From Verrucomicrobiaceae bacterium E54 (lineage in GTDB: Bacteria; Verrucomicrobiota; Verrucomicrobiia; Verrucomicrobiales; Akkermansiaceae), in the NCBI GenBank assembly GCA_022548915.1, contig JAKZES010000005.1, positions 62,001 through 126,000 on the forward strand: DNA of 64,000 nt, written 5' to 3'. Made by a program: the position numbers and the translations under genes. Shown piece by piece: positions 36,786-45,914 of the stretch. The notes beneath the pieces are model-generated. The model was given only the letters and a program-made list of their open reading frames with translations. It was not told where the DNA came from and did not search any database. Each line of letters opens with the position of its first letter. Position 1 is the first letter of the stretch.

Positions 36786-39407
36786 ATGCCAGACCCAACC
36801 AAACCGTCGGTCACCCTCCCGGAGTCGCTCCGCGACCAGCTCGCAGAGTTCCGGCGGCGCCTGTGGCGTACCAAGATTGCGGAGGCCGTGCTGGCCGGGA
36901 TCTTCGGTCTGATCTTTTCCTACCTGATCGTCTTCGGTCTCGACCGCATCTGGCAGACGCCCGGGCTGGTCCGGCTCGCCATTCTGCTGAGCGGCACCTC
37001 GCTGGCGGTGGTGTTCGCGCCGATGCTCCTGCATCGCTGGGTCTGGAAGCACCGCCGTGAGAACCAGCTCGCCCGCCTGATCGCCCGCAGGCATCCCGGC
37101 CTTGGCGACCGCCTGCTGGGCGTCATCGAACTGCGCGACCAGACGGAGAATGCCGACAGCCTCTCACCCCGGCTCCGGGCCGCCGCGATCGAGACGGTGG
37201 CCGCGGAGACCGCCCGGCGGAAACTGGACGACTCGCTGCCGGTTTCCCGGCACCGGCGCTGGTCGCTCGCGGTCGTCGCCCTCTTCCTGGTTGCCGGCAC
37301 GGCGCTCACGCTGGTGCCCCAGGCCGGGATGAATTCACTCAAGCGCTGGCTTTTCCCCCTGTCCTCCACCCCGCGCTACACCTTCACCCTGCTGGAAACC
37401 CTGCCGGGAGAACTCCCGGTCGCCCAGGGAGAGGCCTTCACGCTCGAGGTCCGGCTGGACGACGCCAGCGAGTGGACGCCCGGCTCCGGGCTGGCCCGCA
37501 TCGAGCGTCAGGACCCCGTCACCGCCGGCCTGGACGGACGGGTCTATAGTTTCGATTTCCCCGGGCAGCAGGAGCCCGGAAACGTGCGCTTCGAGATCGG
37601 GGATGCCCGCCACTCGATTCGCGTCGTTCCCGCCCTCCGGCCCGTGGTCGACCGCAGCATCGCCGAGGTCGACTATCCCGACTACCTCCAACTCGAGGAC
37701 GAGTCCCTCGACCTGCCGACCGGCACCCTCACCGCCGTGCGCGGATCGGAGGTCCGCCTTGGCATCGAGGTCAGCCGGGCGCTCAAGGAGGCGCGTTTCG
37801 GACCCGTGGCGGCGATGGACCGGGATGAAGCCTCCGACTCGGCTCCGGAGTCCGAGTCCGATCCGCAGCCGATGAACCTGCGCGGACCGATGGCAACCAC
37901 GGACTTGATCGAAATCGCCGAGACTTCTCTGGAGGTTCCGATGATGTGGACGGATTCCCTCGGGCTCGAGGGAAGTCAGGGCTTCAAGCTGCGGATCCAG
38001 GCGGTGCCGGACGAGGCCCCTTCCTGCTACATGGAGGGGGTTCCCAGCCAGCGGGCCCTGCTGCCGAGCCAGACCGTGGACTTCGATGTCGTGGCCAGCG
38101 ACGACTTCGGGATCCGCGGATACGGCCTGGAGTGGGTCGGAGAACCGACGCGCCCCGGTTCCAACGACTCCGCCAAGGGAGAGTTGGTCCTCGAGAAGGG
38201 CCACCCGCGGTTGAAGAGTGCCTCGATACCCGCCGCCTTCTCTCCGGAGACCCACGGGATCGGTCCGCAGAAGCTCACCCTGCGCGCCTACGTCGAGGAC
38301 TACATGCCGGACCGCGGCCGCATCTACTCGCAGCCGGTGATCCTCTACATCCTGAGCGAGGAAGAGCATGCCCAGATGCTGAAGAACCAGTTCGACCGCG
38401 CGATCGGTGAACTGGAGGACCTGACCCGCCGCGAGCGGAGTCTTTTCGAGGAGAACCAGCGCCTTGAAAGGCTCGATGGCGAGGAACTGCGCCAAGGTGA
38501 GCCCGCCGAGCGGCTTGAGCAGCAGGAGGAGTCGGAGCGCCAGCAATCCGAGAAGATGCAGGAACTGACCCGGAAGATGGAGGAGCTGCTCAAGGAGAGC
38601 GCGCGAAACGAGACCATCGACAAGGAGACGCTGCAGAAGATGGCCGAGGCGATGAAGTCGATGCAGGAGCTCGGCGAGCAGGACATGCCCGAGGTGCAGG
38701 AAAACCTCGGCGAGGCCGGCGACCCGAAAAACACCGGCGAGAAGTCCGAGCAGGAAATGAAGGAAGCCGTCGAGAAGCAGCGTGAGCTTCTCGAGAAGAT
38801 GCAGGAAACCATCGAGAAGGCCAACGACGCCAACGAGCGCTTCGAGGCGAGCACCTTTGTGGCACGCCTCAAGAAGGCGGCCTCCGACGAGGAAGGCGTG
38901 GCGAAGGCCTCCCTCGCCCAATCCGAGCACTTCGGACTGCGCCGCGAGCAGATGGATCCGGCGGATCTGACGAAACTTGACGAGACCATCCGCCAGCAGT
39001 CGGAGACCGCATCCGAAGTCCGGTGGATCGAGGAGGATCTCGGGCATTTCTTCACGCGCACCGCGAAGGAGGCCTACGGCGAGATCCTCCAGGAGATGGT
39101 CGAGTCGGAGATCGATCTCGGTCTGGAGGACGTCCGCTCGCGCCTCAGCCGCAACCACGGCTTCATCGCCGCCAAGTCCGCCACCGAGTGGGCGGCCCTG
39201 CTCAAGGAATGGGCCGACAAGCTCGAGGGCGCCGTGAAGGAAGACGGCGGTGGTGGCGGCGGCGGAGGTGGTGGCGGCGGCGAAGACGAGGACTTCGAAT
39301 TCATGCTGCGCGTGATGCGGATGGTCCAGCAGGAGCAGGACCTCCGGGCCCGCACCCGTGCGCTCGAAACCCTGAGGCGATCCTACGAACTCGAGAAGAC
39401 TCCATGA
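36786..39407 (+). CDS. Membrane-anchored coiled-coil protein (DUF4175-like)
   Basis: 873 aa. Two membrane helices at about residues 30-52 and 60-82 and a third at 158-178 leave most of the chain outside the membrane. Residues ~195-290 and 410-520 look like beta-sandwich domains ('VDYPDYLQLEDESLD' is typical of the family). Residues ~530-720 are a Glu/Gln/Lys-rich coiled coil. A run of 12 glycines (821-832) precedes an acidic patch and a terminal helix. It resembles large uncharacterised DUF4175-type proteins of Planctomycetes and Verrucomicrobia. Start: ATG 36786; the frame is open far upstream but overlaps the MBL gene. Stop overlaps the next start (ATGA). Confidence 0.8.
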   Translation: MPDPTKPSVTLPESLRDQLAEFRRRLWRTKIAEAVLAGIFGLIFSYLIVFGLDRIWQTPGLVRLAILLSGTSLAVVFAPMLLHRWVWKHRRENQLARLIARRHPGLGDRLLGVIELRDQTENADSLSPRLRAAAIETVAAETARRKLDDSLPVSRHRRWSLAVVALFLVAGTALTLVPQAGMNSLKRWLFPLSSTPRYTFTLLETLPGELPVAQGEAFTLEVRLDDASEWTPGSGLARIERQDPVTAGLDGRVYSFDFPGQQEPGNVRFEIGDARHSIRVVPALRPVVDRSIAEVDYPDYLQLEDESLDLPTGTLTAVRGSEVRLGIEVSRALKEARFGPVAAMDRDEASDSAPESESDPQPMNLRGPMATTDLIEIAETSLEVPMMWTDSLGLEGSQGFKLRIQAVPDEAPSCYMEGVPSQRALLPSQTVDFDVVASDDFGIRGYGLEWVGEPTRPGSNDSAKGELVLEKGHPRLKSASIPAAFSPETHGIGPQKLTLRAYVEDYMPDRGRIYSQPVILYILSEEEHAQMLKNQFDRAIGELEDLTRRERSLFEENQRLERLDGEELRQGEPAERLEQQEESERQQSEKMQELTRKMEELLKESARNETIDKETLQKMAEAMKSMQELGEQDMPEVQENLGEAGDPKNTGEKSEQEMKEAVEKQRELLEKMQETIEKANDANERFEASTFVARLKKAASDEEGVAKASLAQSEHFGLRREQMDPADLTKLDETIRQQSETASEVRWIEEDLGHFFTRTAKEAYGEILQEMVESEIDLGLEDVRSRLSRNHGFIAAKSATEWAALLKEWADKLEGAVKEDGGGGGGGGGGGGEDEDFEFMLRVMRMVQQEQDLRARTRALETLRRSYELEKTP

Positions 39408-40024
39408 AGAAGATCATTGCCATCCTGCTCGCCCCGCTCCTCGCGTGGTCGGCCGACGATCCCGAACTGGCGGAGAAAATCAGCCGGCACCAGACCGGAT
39501 CCCGCAACCTGTCCGACCGTCAGGACGAGCTCGCCGCGGACGTGCAGCAACTGACGATCGAGCAGACCCACCCCAAGGTCATCGAACTCTTCCGCGAGGT
39601 CGAGGATGCCATGGACGAGGCGAGCGAGCGGCTCTATGAGCACGAAACGGACGGGGTGACGATCGCCGCCCAGACCGAGGTCATCGAGAAAATCTACGAA
39701 GCCGCCAAGGAACGCCAGAAGCAGTCGGGCGGCAGCCCCTCGGAGGGCGCCGGTGGCGCGATGATGGACATGCTCGAGCGGATGATGGGCAAGGAACCCG
39801 GCAGCAAGCCCGGGGAAGGCGAGAAGCCCGGTGACCAGGGCGGCGAGGGCATGACCGGCGAGTCCGACACCGGCAATTCGGATGTTGGCGGAGCCAACGA
39901 AGGCCGCGTCGTCGAGCGACGGGTGCCCAAGGGTGCCGGGCAGGCCGGGAAGGGTTTGCCGGCCGAGTTTGGAGACGCCCTGAAGGCCTACAACCGCGGC
40001 GCCGAGCGCCTGATCGAGAAATGA
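39404..40024 (+). CDS. Small secreted helical protein of unknown function
   Basis: 206 aa. Signal peptide 'MKKIIAILLAPLLAWSA', then a helical region of ~110 residues ('SDRQDELAADVQQLTIEQTH'). A Gly/Glu/Ser-rich low-complexity stretch (about 115-180) and a C-terminal 'FGDALKAYNRGAERLIEK' follow. Overlaps the genes on both sides by 4 bases. No family recognised. The terminal helix resembles ends seen in multi-subunit periplasmic assemblies of this type of operon, so a partner role to the 873-aa protein is likely but inferred. Confidence 0.75.
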   Translation: MKKIIAILLAPLLAWSADDPELAEKISRHQTGSRNLSDRQDELAADVQQLTIEQTHPKVIELFREVEDAMDEASERLYEHETDGVTIAAQTEVIEKIYEAAKERQKQSGGSPSEGAGGAMMDMLERMMGKEPGSKPGEGEKPGDQGGEGMTGESDTGNSDVGGANEGRVVERRVPKGAGQAGKGLPAEFGDALKAYNRGAERLIEK

Positions 40025-41010
40025 CCCGCGTTTTCCTCCACGGCCTGATCGCCATCGGCTTCCTGATCCCGGCGCTGGGACAGGATCTGCGACGACGTCC
40101 GGACGATCCGATTCCGGCCCAACTTGAGACGGTTTACGAACGCGGCTTGGCTTATCTGGCGAAAAGTCAGAACGCCGATGGTGCCTGGAACGACCGGATG
40201 GGGAGCGAACCCGGCGTGGTGGGTCTGGCGGTCATCGCCTTCCTGGCCCACGGCGAGGATCCGAATCACGGCACCTACCGCGAGGTAATCCGCAAGGGCA
40301 TCTCCTACATCCTGTCCCGGCAGCGCGAAAGCAACGGCTACATCGGCACCTCGATGTACAACCATGGATTCGCCACGCTCGCTCTCGCCGAAGCCTACGG
40401 GATCGTGGACGACCCCAAGATCGCCCCCGCCCTGCAGATCGCCGTCGAGCTGATCCTCAATGCCCAGGAGCGGAATCCATCCGGAGCGTGGCGCTACACG
40501 CCCGATGCCCGCGATGCGGACACCACCGTTTCGGGATGCCAACTGGTCGCCCTGCTCGGGGCCCGGAACGCCGGAATCCCCGTGCCCGACGAGGCCATCA
40601 AGAAGGGCCTCGCCTACATGTCGCGCTGCCGCGGCGGCGACGGCGGCTACGGCTACACCTCCGCCGGCGGCAGCAAGCCGACCCTCACCGCCATCGGCGT
40701 GACCTGCCTCGCCCTAGCCAAGGAAAAGGACGGGAAAGGATTCGCCGAAAGCGTGGGCTACCTGCAGAAGAACCTCAACTACCGGGACCGCAACTATCCC
40801 TACTACTTCGAATACTACATGTCGCAGGCCCTGTTCCACGCCGATGAGAACCTGTGGAACGAATGGAACCAGAAGAACCTGCGCTACCTTTCGACCATTC
40901 AGCGCCCGGACGGGTCGTGGCCCGGCAACAAGGGAGAATCCTTCAACACCGCCAGCGCCCTGCTGTCGCTTGCCCTGAACTACCGTTTCCTCCCGATCTA
41001 CGAAAAATGA
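40021..41010 (+). CDS. Alpha/alpha-toroid (prenyltransferase/squalene-cyclase-like repeat) protein
   Basis: 329 aa with a signal peptide ending 'FLIPALGQ'. QW-type repeats are visible: 'GLAYLAKSQNADGAWN', 'GISYILSRQRESNGYIG', 'GLAYMSRCRGGDGGYG', 'YLSTIQRPDGSWPG'. These build an alpha/alpha barrel as in terpene cyclases and the complement C3/alpha-2-macroglobulin thioester domain. No cyclase catalytic D-x-D-D motif is seen, so a binding or structural role outside the cytoplasm is more likely than terpene chemistry. Overlaps both neighbours by 4 bases. Confidence 0.85.
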   Translation: MTRVFLHGLIAIGFLIPALGQDLRRRPDDPIPAQLETVYERGLAYLAKSQNADGAWNDRMGSEPGVVGLAVIAFLAHGEDPNHGTYREVIRKGISYILSRQRESNGYIGTSMYNHGFATLALAEAYGIVDDPKIAPALQIAVELILNAQERNPSGAWRYTPDARDADTTVSGCQLVALLGARNAGIPVPDEAIKKGLAYMSRCRGGDGGYGYTSAGGSKPTLTAIGVTCLALAKEKDGKGFAESVGYLQKNLNYRDRNYPYYFEYYMSQALFHADENLWNEWNQKNLRYLSTIQRPDGSWPGNKGESFNTASALLSLALNYRFLPIYEK

Positions 41011-42572
41011 ACCGACTCATCCCCACCCCAGCCATCCTCCTCGCCGGGCTCATTGCGGCCACCGCGGGCACCGCGGGTGCCGAGGAAACCAGCCCGGATC
41101 TCCTGCGCCTGACCAACGGGGAGCTCGAGGGACGCTTCGGCGGAATCGATCGCGACGGCGTGCTGCGGTGGGAGCGCGACGACGGCGTCGCTCCCATGGA
41201 GTTCCGCACCGACAAGGTCCGGCAGATCATCCTGCGCGGGGCGGCGAGCCTGAGAACCGACAACTCGACCTCCCACATCGAGTTGATGAACGGCGATCGC
41301 ATTCCCGGTGCCATCACCGGCCTCGATGCCGAGAACCTCACGGTCGACAGTCCGGCGGCCGGGCTGTTGGTGATTCCGCGTGACGTGGTCAAGCGGATCG
41401 CCCCCAATCCCTTCGGAGGCCGACTCATCTACGCCGGCCCCTTCGATCCGGATGAGTGGAAGATCGATGACGGCTCCGAGCCCAAGGCCGCGGCCGATCC
41501 GGAGGAAAACGAGGAGGCCGACGAGCAGGAACCACCCGCCCCGGAAGAATCGCAGGAACCGGCGGAGGAAGAAAAGGAGGAGGAGGCGACGTGGCGGCAC
41601 CTCGGCTCCCGTTGGTACCATGTCGCCGGAGGGGACGCGCTGACACTGGATGCCGACATGCCCCGGCGTTCCGTCTTCCGTTTCCATCTCGACTGGCGGG
41701 GACGCTCGCCGGTGGCGGTCGCCTTCCATGCGGATTTCGCTCCGAAGCCGCCGGTGGAGAAGGATGACGAAGAGGGCGGAGCCAACAATGCGAGGCGCGT
41801 CGTCTCGAGCATGAGTGAACTCACCAGCTACTTCGGCCGCGCCCTGGTCATGACCTTGCGTGGCAACTACGTGACGCTCTACAAGAGCGGCTACGGCAAG
41901 GACGGCACACCTTACATCAACACGATTCGAGCCGCGAAACGGAGCCTGCAGATCGACGATTCCGGCTCGGCGGATTTCGAACTGCGCACGGATCTCGACG
42001 AGGGATTCATCTCGCTCTTCGTCAATGGCGAGTTTGCCATGCAGTGGCTCATCGAACCGGTTGAGGGCGATGAGGACGACTCGTGGACCCCCGGCGGCGG
42101 AATCGGCTTCCGTGTCGATGGATCGGAGAATCCCCTGCGGCTTTCCGACATCATCCTCGCCGAGTGGAATGGCATGCCGGATGCCGCCCGCAGTCTCGAG
42201 AGCGAGGAATGGGATGTGGTTCTCCTGACCAACGGAACCGACCGGGTGTCCGGCCGGGTTGAAACCATCCACAACGGGCAGCTCACCCTCGAAGGCCGCT
42301 ACGCTCCATTGGTGATCCCGACCGAGGAGATCGCCGACATCCGCTTCGCGGCCCGGGGCCTGCGCGAGATCGATCCCATCTCCGACGACCGGATCCGCAT
42401 CCATTTCCAGCCCATCGGAATCATCAGCGGCGTGCCCGGGGTGACCGACTCGGACAAGATGGCTCTCAAATCCAAACTCATGGGTGATCTGACGCTTGAT
42501 CTGGAAAGCGCGGTCATCCTCGAATTCCGCGAAGGCGGCAACTTTCTCGACGCATGGGGCGACGACTATTGA
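41007..42572 (+). CDS. NGD-repeat/jelly-roll exported protein, paralogue 1
   Basis: 521 aa with signal peptide ('LLAGLIAATAGTAGA'). Two ~45-aa repeats of the type L-x-N-G-(D/E)-x4-G at about 30-75 and 92-138, an acidic Glu/Pro linker (~155-195), and a beta-rich region ('WRHLGSRWYHVAGGDALTLD') resembling the jelly roll of DUF1080/LamG-like domains. Two further repeats follow ('VVLLTNGTDRVSGRVETI', 'IHFQPIGIISGV'). The repeats recall the motif preceding many DUF481 outer-membrane proteins. The start overlaps the toroid gene (ATGA); the end overlaps paralogue 2 by 19 bases. Function unknown. Confidence 0.75.
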   Translation: MNRLIPTPAILLAGLIAATAGTAGAEETSPDLLRLTNGELEGRFGGIDRDGVLRWERDDGVAPMEFRTDKVRQIILRGAASLRTDNSTSHIELMNGDRIPGAITGLDAENLTVDSPAAGLLVIPRDVVKRIAPNPFGGRLIYAGPFDPDEWKIDDGSEPKAAADPEENEEADEQEPPAPEESQEPAEEEKEEEATWRHLGSRWYHVAGGDALTLDADMPRRSVFRFHLDWRGRSPVAVAFHADFAPKPPVEKDDEEGGANNARRVVSSMSELTSYFGRALVMTLRGNYVTLYKSGYGKDGTPYINTIRAAKRSLQIDDSGSADFELRTDLDEGFISLFVNGEFAMQWLIEPVEGDEDDSWTPGGGIGFRVDGSENPLRLSDIILAEWNGMPDAARSLESEEWDVVLLTNGTDRVSGRVETIHNGQLTLEGRYAPLVIPTEEIADIRFAARGLREIDPISDDRIRIHFQPIGIISGVPGVTDSDKMALKSKLMGDLTLDLESAVILEFREGGNFLDAWGDDY

Positions 42573-43888
42573 TCATCGCCACCCTCGGGGTGGCAGCCGG
42601 CATCGGACACGGCGACGAACTGAAGCTCACCGATGGCGGACGCCTGACCGGAACCGTGGTCTCGATGAAGGCCGACGGTTCGCTGACCATCGAGGCCGAT
42701 GTCGCGCTCGATGCCATCGAGGTCAGGCCCGGGCGCATCCGGCGGGTGGACTTCTCCAACGAGGCTCCCGCGCCACTCGATCATGATGCCCGGGTGCAGC
42801 TCATCAACGGAGACATGGTCCCCTGTGACCTGCTTTCGATCGGTGACAAGGAGATTGCCGTGCGGACCGCTTTCGCCGGGGATCTGTCGATCGCCCGCGA
42901 TGTCATCGACCGGATGCAACTCGGGATCCGTCCCCACCGGGTGATTCTCTCCGGGTTGGGCGACGAGGCCGGCTGGCTCACGCCTTCCGACCAATGGTCG
43001 ATCCAAGACGACCAACTCGTTTCCTCCGGTACCGGCTTCGTCGGCCGGGCCTTCGACGAACTCCCGCCCGCGTTCTCGCTTTCCTTCGACCTGAAATGGG
43101 AGCAGCGCCCCGCCTTCAAGGTCTTCTTCTGCTCGGATCCCGGCAAGGGCTCGGGCGGCGAACTCGACCGCTACTACCTCCAGTTCAACACCGCCGGGTT
43201 CGAACTCAAGCGACAGAGCACCGGCAAGACGTCCTATCATCCGCTGGGTGTCGTGAACCGCGGCCCCGAGGACTTCAGGGAGCGCGAGGTCAGCATCGAA
43301 CTGCGGGTCGATCGTCCGGCCAGGATGCTCTACCTCTATCTCGACGGCGAACTCGAGGGTCGTTTTCCGGATCAACTCGACGAGATGCCCGAAGCCAGCG
43401 GCATTGTCTTCGAGAGCGGGACCAAGGGAGAGCGCGCGCACGTCGTCTCCAATCTGGAACTGCGCCAGTGGAACGCCTCGGGCGACCGGCACAAGGGGGA
43501 AGACCGCGGCGACGAGAAGGCGGACGCGGTGATCGACCACGACGGCCAGCGCTTCGGAGGCAAGCTGCTCGAAACCGCGGTTCGCGATGGCCGGCCCGTG
43601 GTCCTGTTCCAGAGCCCCCACCTGGCGAATGCCCTGGAGATCCCGGTGAACCGCATCTCCACGATCTTCCTCGCCGGAAACAAGGCCGAGTCGAAAGGCT
43701 CGCCGCTGTTCTTCGGGCTCGCCGCCGGGGGGCGCCTGAGCGCCGCCAGCGGGCGCTTTGATGATCGGACCCTCTTCCTCGAGCATGAACTTCTTGGCCC
43801 GCTCGAGATCCAGCGCCCGGCCGTGACCTCCCTTGACCGCAGGGAGTTGGCAGAGGAACCGTCGACCGATTCTCCGGACGAACCATGA
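42554..43888 (+). CDS. NGD-repeat/jelly-roll exported protein, paralogue 2
   Basis: 444 aa, same layout as its neighbours: a short signal peptide ('LLIIATLGVAAGIGHG'), repeats 'ELKLTDGGRLTGTVVSMKA' and 'VQLINGDMVPCDLLSIGDKE', and a central beta-rich region with 'DQWSIQDDQLVSSGTGFVG' and 'YYLQFNTAGFELKRQ'. Two more divergent repeats end the chain ('IDHDGQRFGGKLLE', 'GRLSAASGRFDDRTLFLE'). The central region resembles DUF1080 lectin-like folds. The ATG at 42554 is inside paralogue 1, and the stop overlaps paralogue 3 (ATGA). Predicted periplasmic; ligand unknown. Confidence 0.75.
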   Translation: MGRRLLIIATLGVAAGIGHGDELKLTDGGRLTGTVVSMKADGSLTIEADVALDAIEVRPGRIRRVDFSNEAPAPLDHDARVQLINGDMVPCDLLSIGDKEIAVRTAFAGDLSIARDVIDRMQLGIRPHRVILSGLGDEAGWLTPSDQWSIQDDQLVSSGTGFVGRAFDELPPAFSLSFDLKWEQRPAFKVFFCSDPGKGSGGELDRYYLQFNTAGFELKRQSTGKTSYHPLGVVNRGPEDFREREVSIELRVDRPARMLYLYLDGELEGRFPDQLDEMPEASGIVFESGTKGERAHVVSNLELRQWNASGDRHKGEDRGDEKADAVIDHDGQRFGGKLLETAVRDGRPVVLFQSPHLANALEIPVNRISTIFLAGNKAESKGSPLFFGLAAGGRLSAASGRFDDRTLFLEHELLGPLEIQRPAVTSLDRRELAEEPSTDSPDEP

Positions 43889-45291
43889 ACCTTCCCGTTT
43901 CAGCGCTCCTCGCCGCACTCATCCTCGTCGCCCCGGCGCGCGGGAAGGATGGGGACATGACCCTGCTGTTCACCAACGGAGACCTCGTCCGCGGCGATCT
44001 CGCCGCCTTCGATGAGTCCGGGCTTGTTTGGGAGTCCGACGCATTCACGGCCCCCCAGCGTTTCCGGGTCGACCCGGTGAGCCGCATCGAAGTCCCGCCA
44101 TCTCCCGGTTTCAATCTTCCCGAGGGCAACCACATTGCCGAAGTCACCTTGACCAACGGGGACAAGCTGCGCGGGTGCCTCACCGAGGTCACCGACGACA
44201 AGATCGGCCTGCAGACCAGCTACGCCGGAGAGCTGATTCTGCGCCGCGACATGGTCGACGCCCTGAAGATCGAAAGCCGTCCGGAAGTGATCTACCTCGG
44301 ACCGTCCGAACTCGGGACATGGACGCAATCGATCAAAGATGGCTGGTCGCTCGAGGACAATGCCCTGGTGTGCAAGCGCGGTTCGAGCATCGGTCGCGAG
44401 ATCGGTCGTCACGACCGCATCCGCTTTGCTTTCGATGTCTCGTGGCAGGAGAACGCGCGGTTCCGGCTGTTCCTCCACGCCGACAGTGAGAACCCGGACG
44501 ACATGAAGAATGGCTACGAGCTGGTGTGCCAGAGCCAGTACGCCTACCTTCGCAAGAAGACCGCGAACGACTCGTCGACCATCGGAAGCTCGGGAGGCAT
44601 CCGCGAGTTCACGGAACGGGACAAGATCCGTTTCGAGATCCTCCAAGACCTGACCACCGGGCGATTCCGGCTGATGATCGACGGCCGGATCATCGACGAC
44701 TGGCAGGAAGCGGCACCGGACCCGGCAAAGATGGGATCCTTCATTCATTTCTTGGCCGACCATTCGAACGGCACACGCATTTCTCGGATTGCGATCACCA
44801 GCTGGGACGGCGTGGTGGATGGCGAGTGGGGACAGGACCGACGAAATTTCGGCGGACGGATGTTTCAGTTCCAAAACATGGATGAACCCGAGCCGGACGA
44901 ATCCGAAGCCTCCGGGCCGGACGAATCCCAGGGCATCAAGCTGCGGAATGGCGACCTCGTCGATGGCGAGATCGTCGAGATCGCCGACGGAATGGTGCGA
45001 CTGAAGACGAGCTTCAATGAGTTCGAGCTTCCGGTGTCGAGGCTCCGGAGCTTTGCCCTGCGAACCGCCGAGGAGGCCGCCAATCCGGAACTCCGGTGGG
45101 AGCCGATCCGCCGCAAAGGCGACATCCGGGCTTCCTTCACCGACGGCGGCCGCCTGACCTTCCAGTTGGTCGGCTTCGAGGACGGGCATCTGATCGGCCG
45201 TTCACAGACCTTCGGTGAGGCAAGGTTCGACCTCGGCGTGTTCTCCAGCCTCGAGTTCAACATCTACCCGCGCGGGCTCCCGGAGGGTTGA
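43885..45291 (+). CDS. NGD-repeat/jelly-roll exported protein, paralogue 3
   Basis: 468 aa, the clearest member: signal peptide 'LPVSALLAALILVAPARG', repeats 'MTLLFTNGDLVRGDLAAFDE' and 'VTLTNGDKLRGCLTEVTDD', and a central domain 'DGWSLEDNALVCKRGSSIG' to 'NGTRISRIAITSWDGV'. Repeats 'IKLRNGDLVDGEIVEIADG' and 'FTDGGRLTFQLVGFEDG' close the chain. The first two repeats share 'TSYAGELILRRDMV', comparable to 'TAFAGDLSIARDVI' in paralogue 2, confirming common descent. Last gene of the cassette; the cyclophilin gene begins 41 bases later. Confidence 0.76.
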   Translation: MNLPVSALLAALILVAPARGKDGDMTLLFTNGDLVRGDLAAFDESGLVWESDAFTAPQRFRVDPVSRIEVPPSPGFNLPEGNHIAEVTLTNGDKLRGCLTEVTDDKIGLQTSYAGELILRRDMVDALKIESRPEVIYLGPSELGTWTQSIKDGWSLEDNALVCKRGSSIGREIGRHDRIRFAFDVSWQENARFRLFLHADSENPDDMKNGYELVCQSQYAYLRKKTANDSSTIGSSGGIREFTERDKIRFEILQDLTTGRFRLMIDGRIIDDWQEAAPDPAKMGSFIHFLADHSNGTRISRIAITSWDGVVDGEWGQDRRNFGGRMFQFQNMDEPEPDESEASGPDESQGIKLRNGDLVDGEIVEIADGMVRLKTSFNEFELPVSRLRSFALRTAEEAANPELRWEPIRRKGDIRASFTDGGRLTFQLVGFEDGHLIGRSQTFGEARFDLGVFSSLEFNIYPRGLPEG

Positions 45292-45332
45292 ATCGGTTTG
45301 CCATCGGTAGCTCCCTGCCGGAGCCTCTGGGC

Positions 45333-45875
45333 ATGGCCGACATCAAGATCACCATCCATACCGACAAGGGCGACATTGACGCGACCCTCTTCGCCGACAA
45401 GGCACCGCTGACCTGCGCGAACTTCATCAACCTCGCCCAGCGCGGATACTACGACGGCATCGCCTTTCACCGCGTCGTCGATGGCTTCATGATCCAGGGT
45501 GGCGATCCGACCGGAACCGGACGTGGTGGCCCGGGCTACAAGTTTGCCGATGAGTTTCATCCCGAGCTGCGCCACGCGAAACCCGGAATCTTCTCGATGG
45601 CCAATGCCGGTCCGGGAACCAATGGCTCCCAGTTCTTCGTCACCATGGTGCCCACTCCATTCCTGGACAACCGTCACTCCGTCTTCGGCGAAGTGACCTC
45701 GGGTCAGGACGTGGTAAATAGCATCGTCGGCAAGGTCGATACCGGCGAGCAGGGCTGCAAGGCGGATGGCAAGGGCGATGCGATCACCCGCATCACCATT
45801 CACGATGACGCCAGTGCGCTCCTCGAGTCGCGAAAGGACGACGTCGAACACTGGAACTCGATTCTCGACCGCTGA
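45333..45875 (+). CDS. Peptidyl-prolyl isomerase (cyclophilin type)
   Basis: 180 aa, single cyclophilin domain. Visible motifs: 'FHRVVDGFMIQGGDPTGTG', 'MANAGPGTNGSQFFVT', 'FLDNRHSVFGEV', which contain the active-site Arg, Phe, Gln and Trp/His-region residues. No signal peptide, so cytoplasmic. Start: ATG 45333, where similarity begins; an in-frame start at 45288 lies in the end of the preceding gene. A ~25-residue C-terminal extension ('LLESRKDDVEHWNSILDR') is unusual for the short class. Transcribed with, or just after, the cassette. Confidence 0.93.
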   Translation: MADIKITIHTDKGDIDATLFADKAPLTCANFINLAQRGYYDGIAFHRVVDGFMIQGGDPTGTGRGGPGYKFADEFHPELRHAKPGIFSMANAGPGTNGSQFFVTMVPTPFLDNRHSVFGEVTSGQDVVNSIVGKVDTGEQGCKADGKGDAITRITIHDDASALLESRKDDVEHWNSILDR

Positions 45876-45914
45876 GTCTTTTGATGGTTGCTTAAGAGAC
45901 TTGAAGCATCTCAG

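Noticed and set aside
40021-41010. Hopanoid or terpene biosynthesis gene
   Set aside because: The fold matches, but signal peptide, short length and absence of the catalytic Asp motif do not fit a squalene-hopene cyclase.
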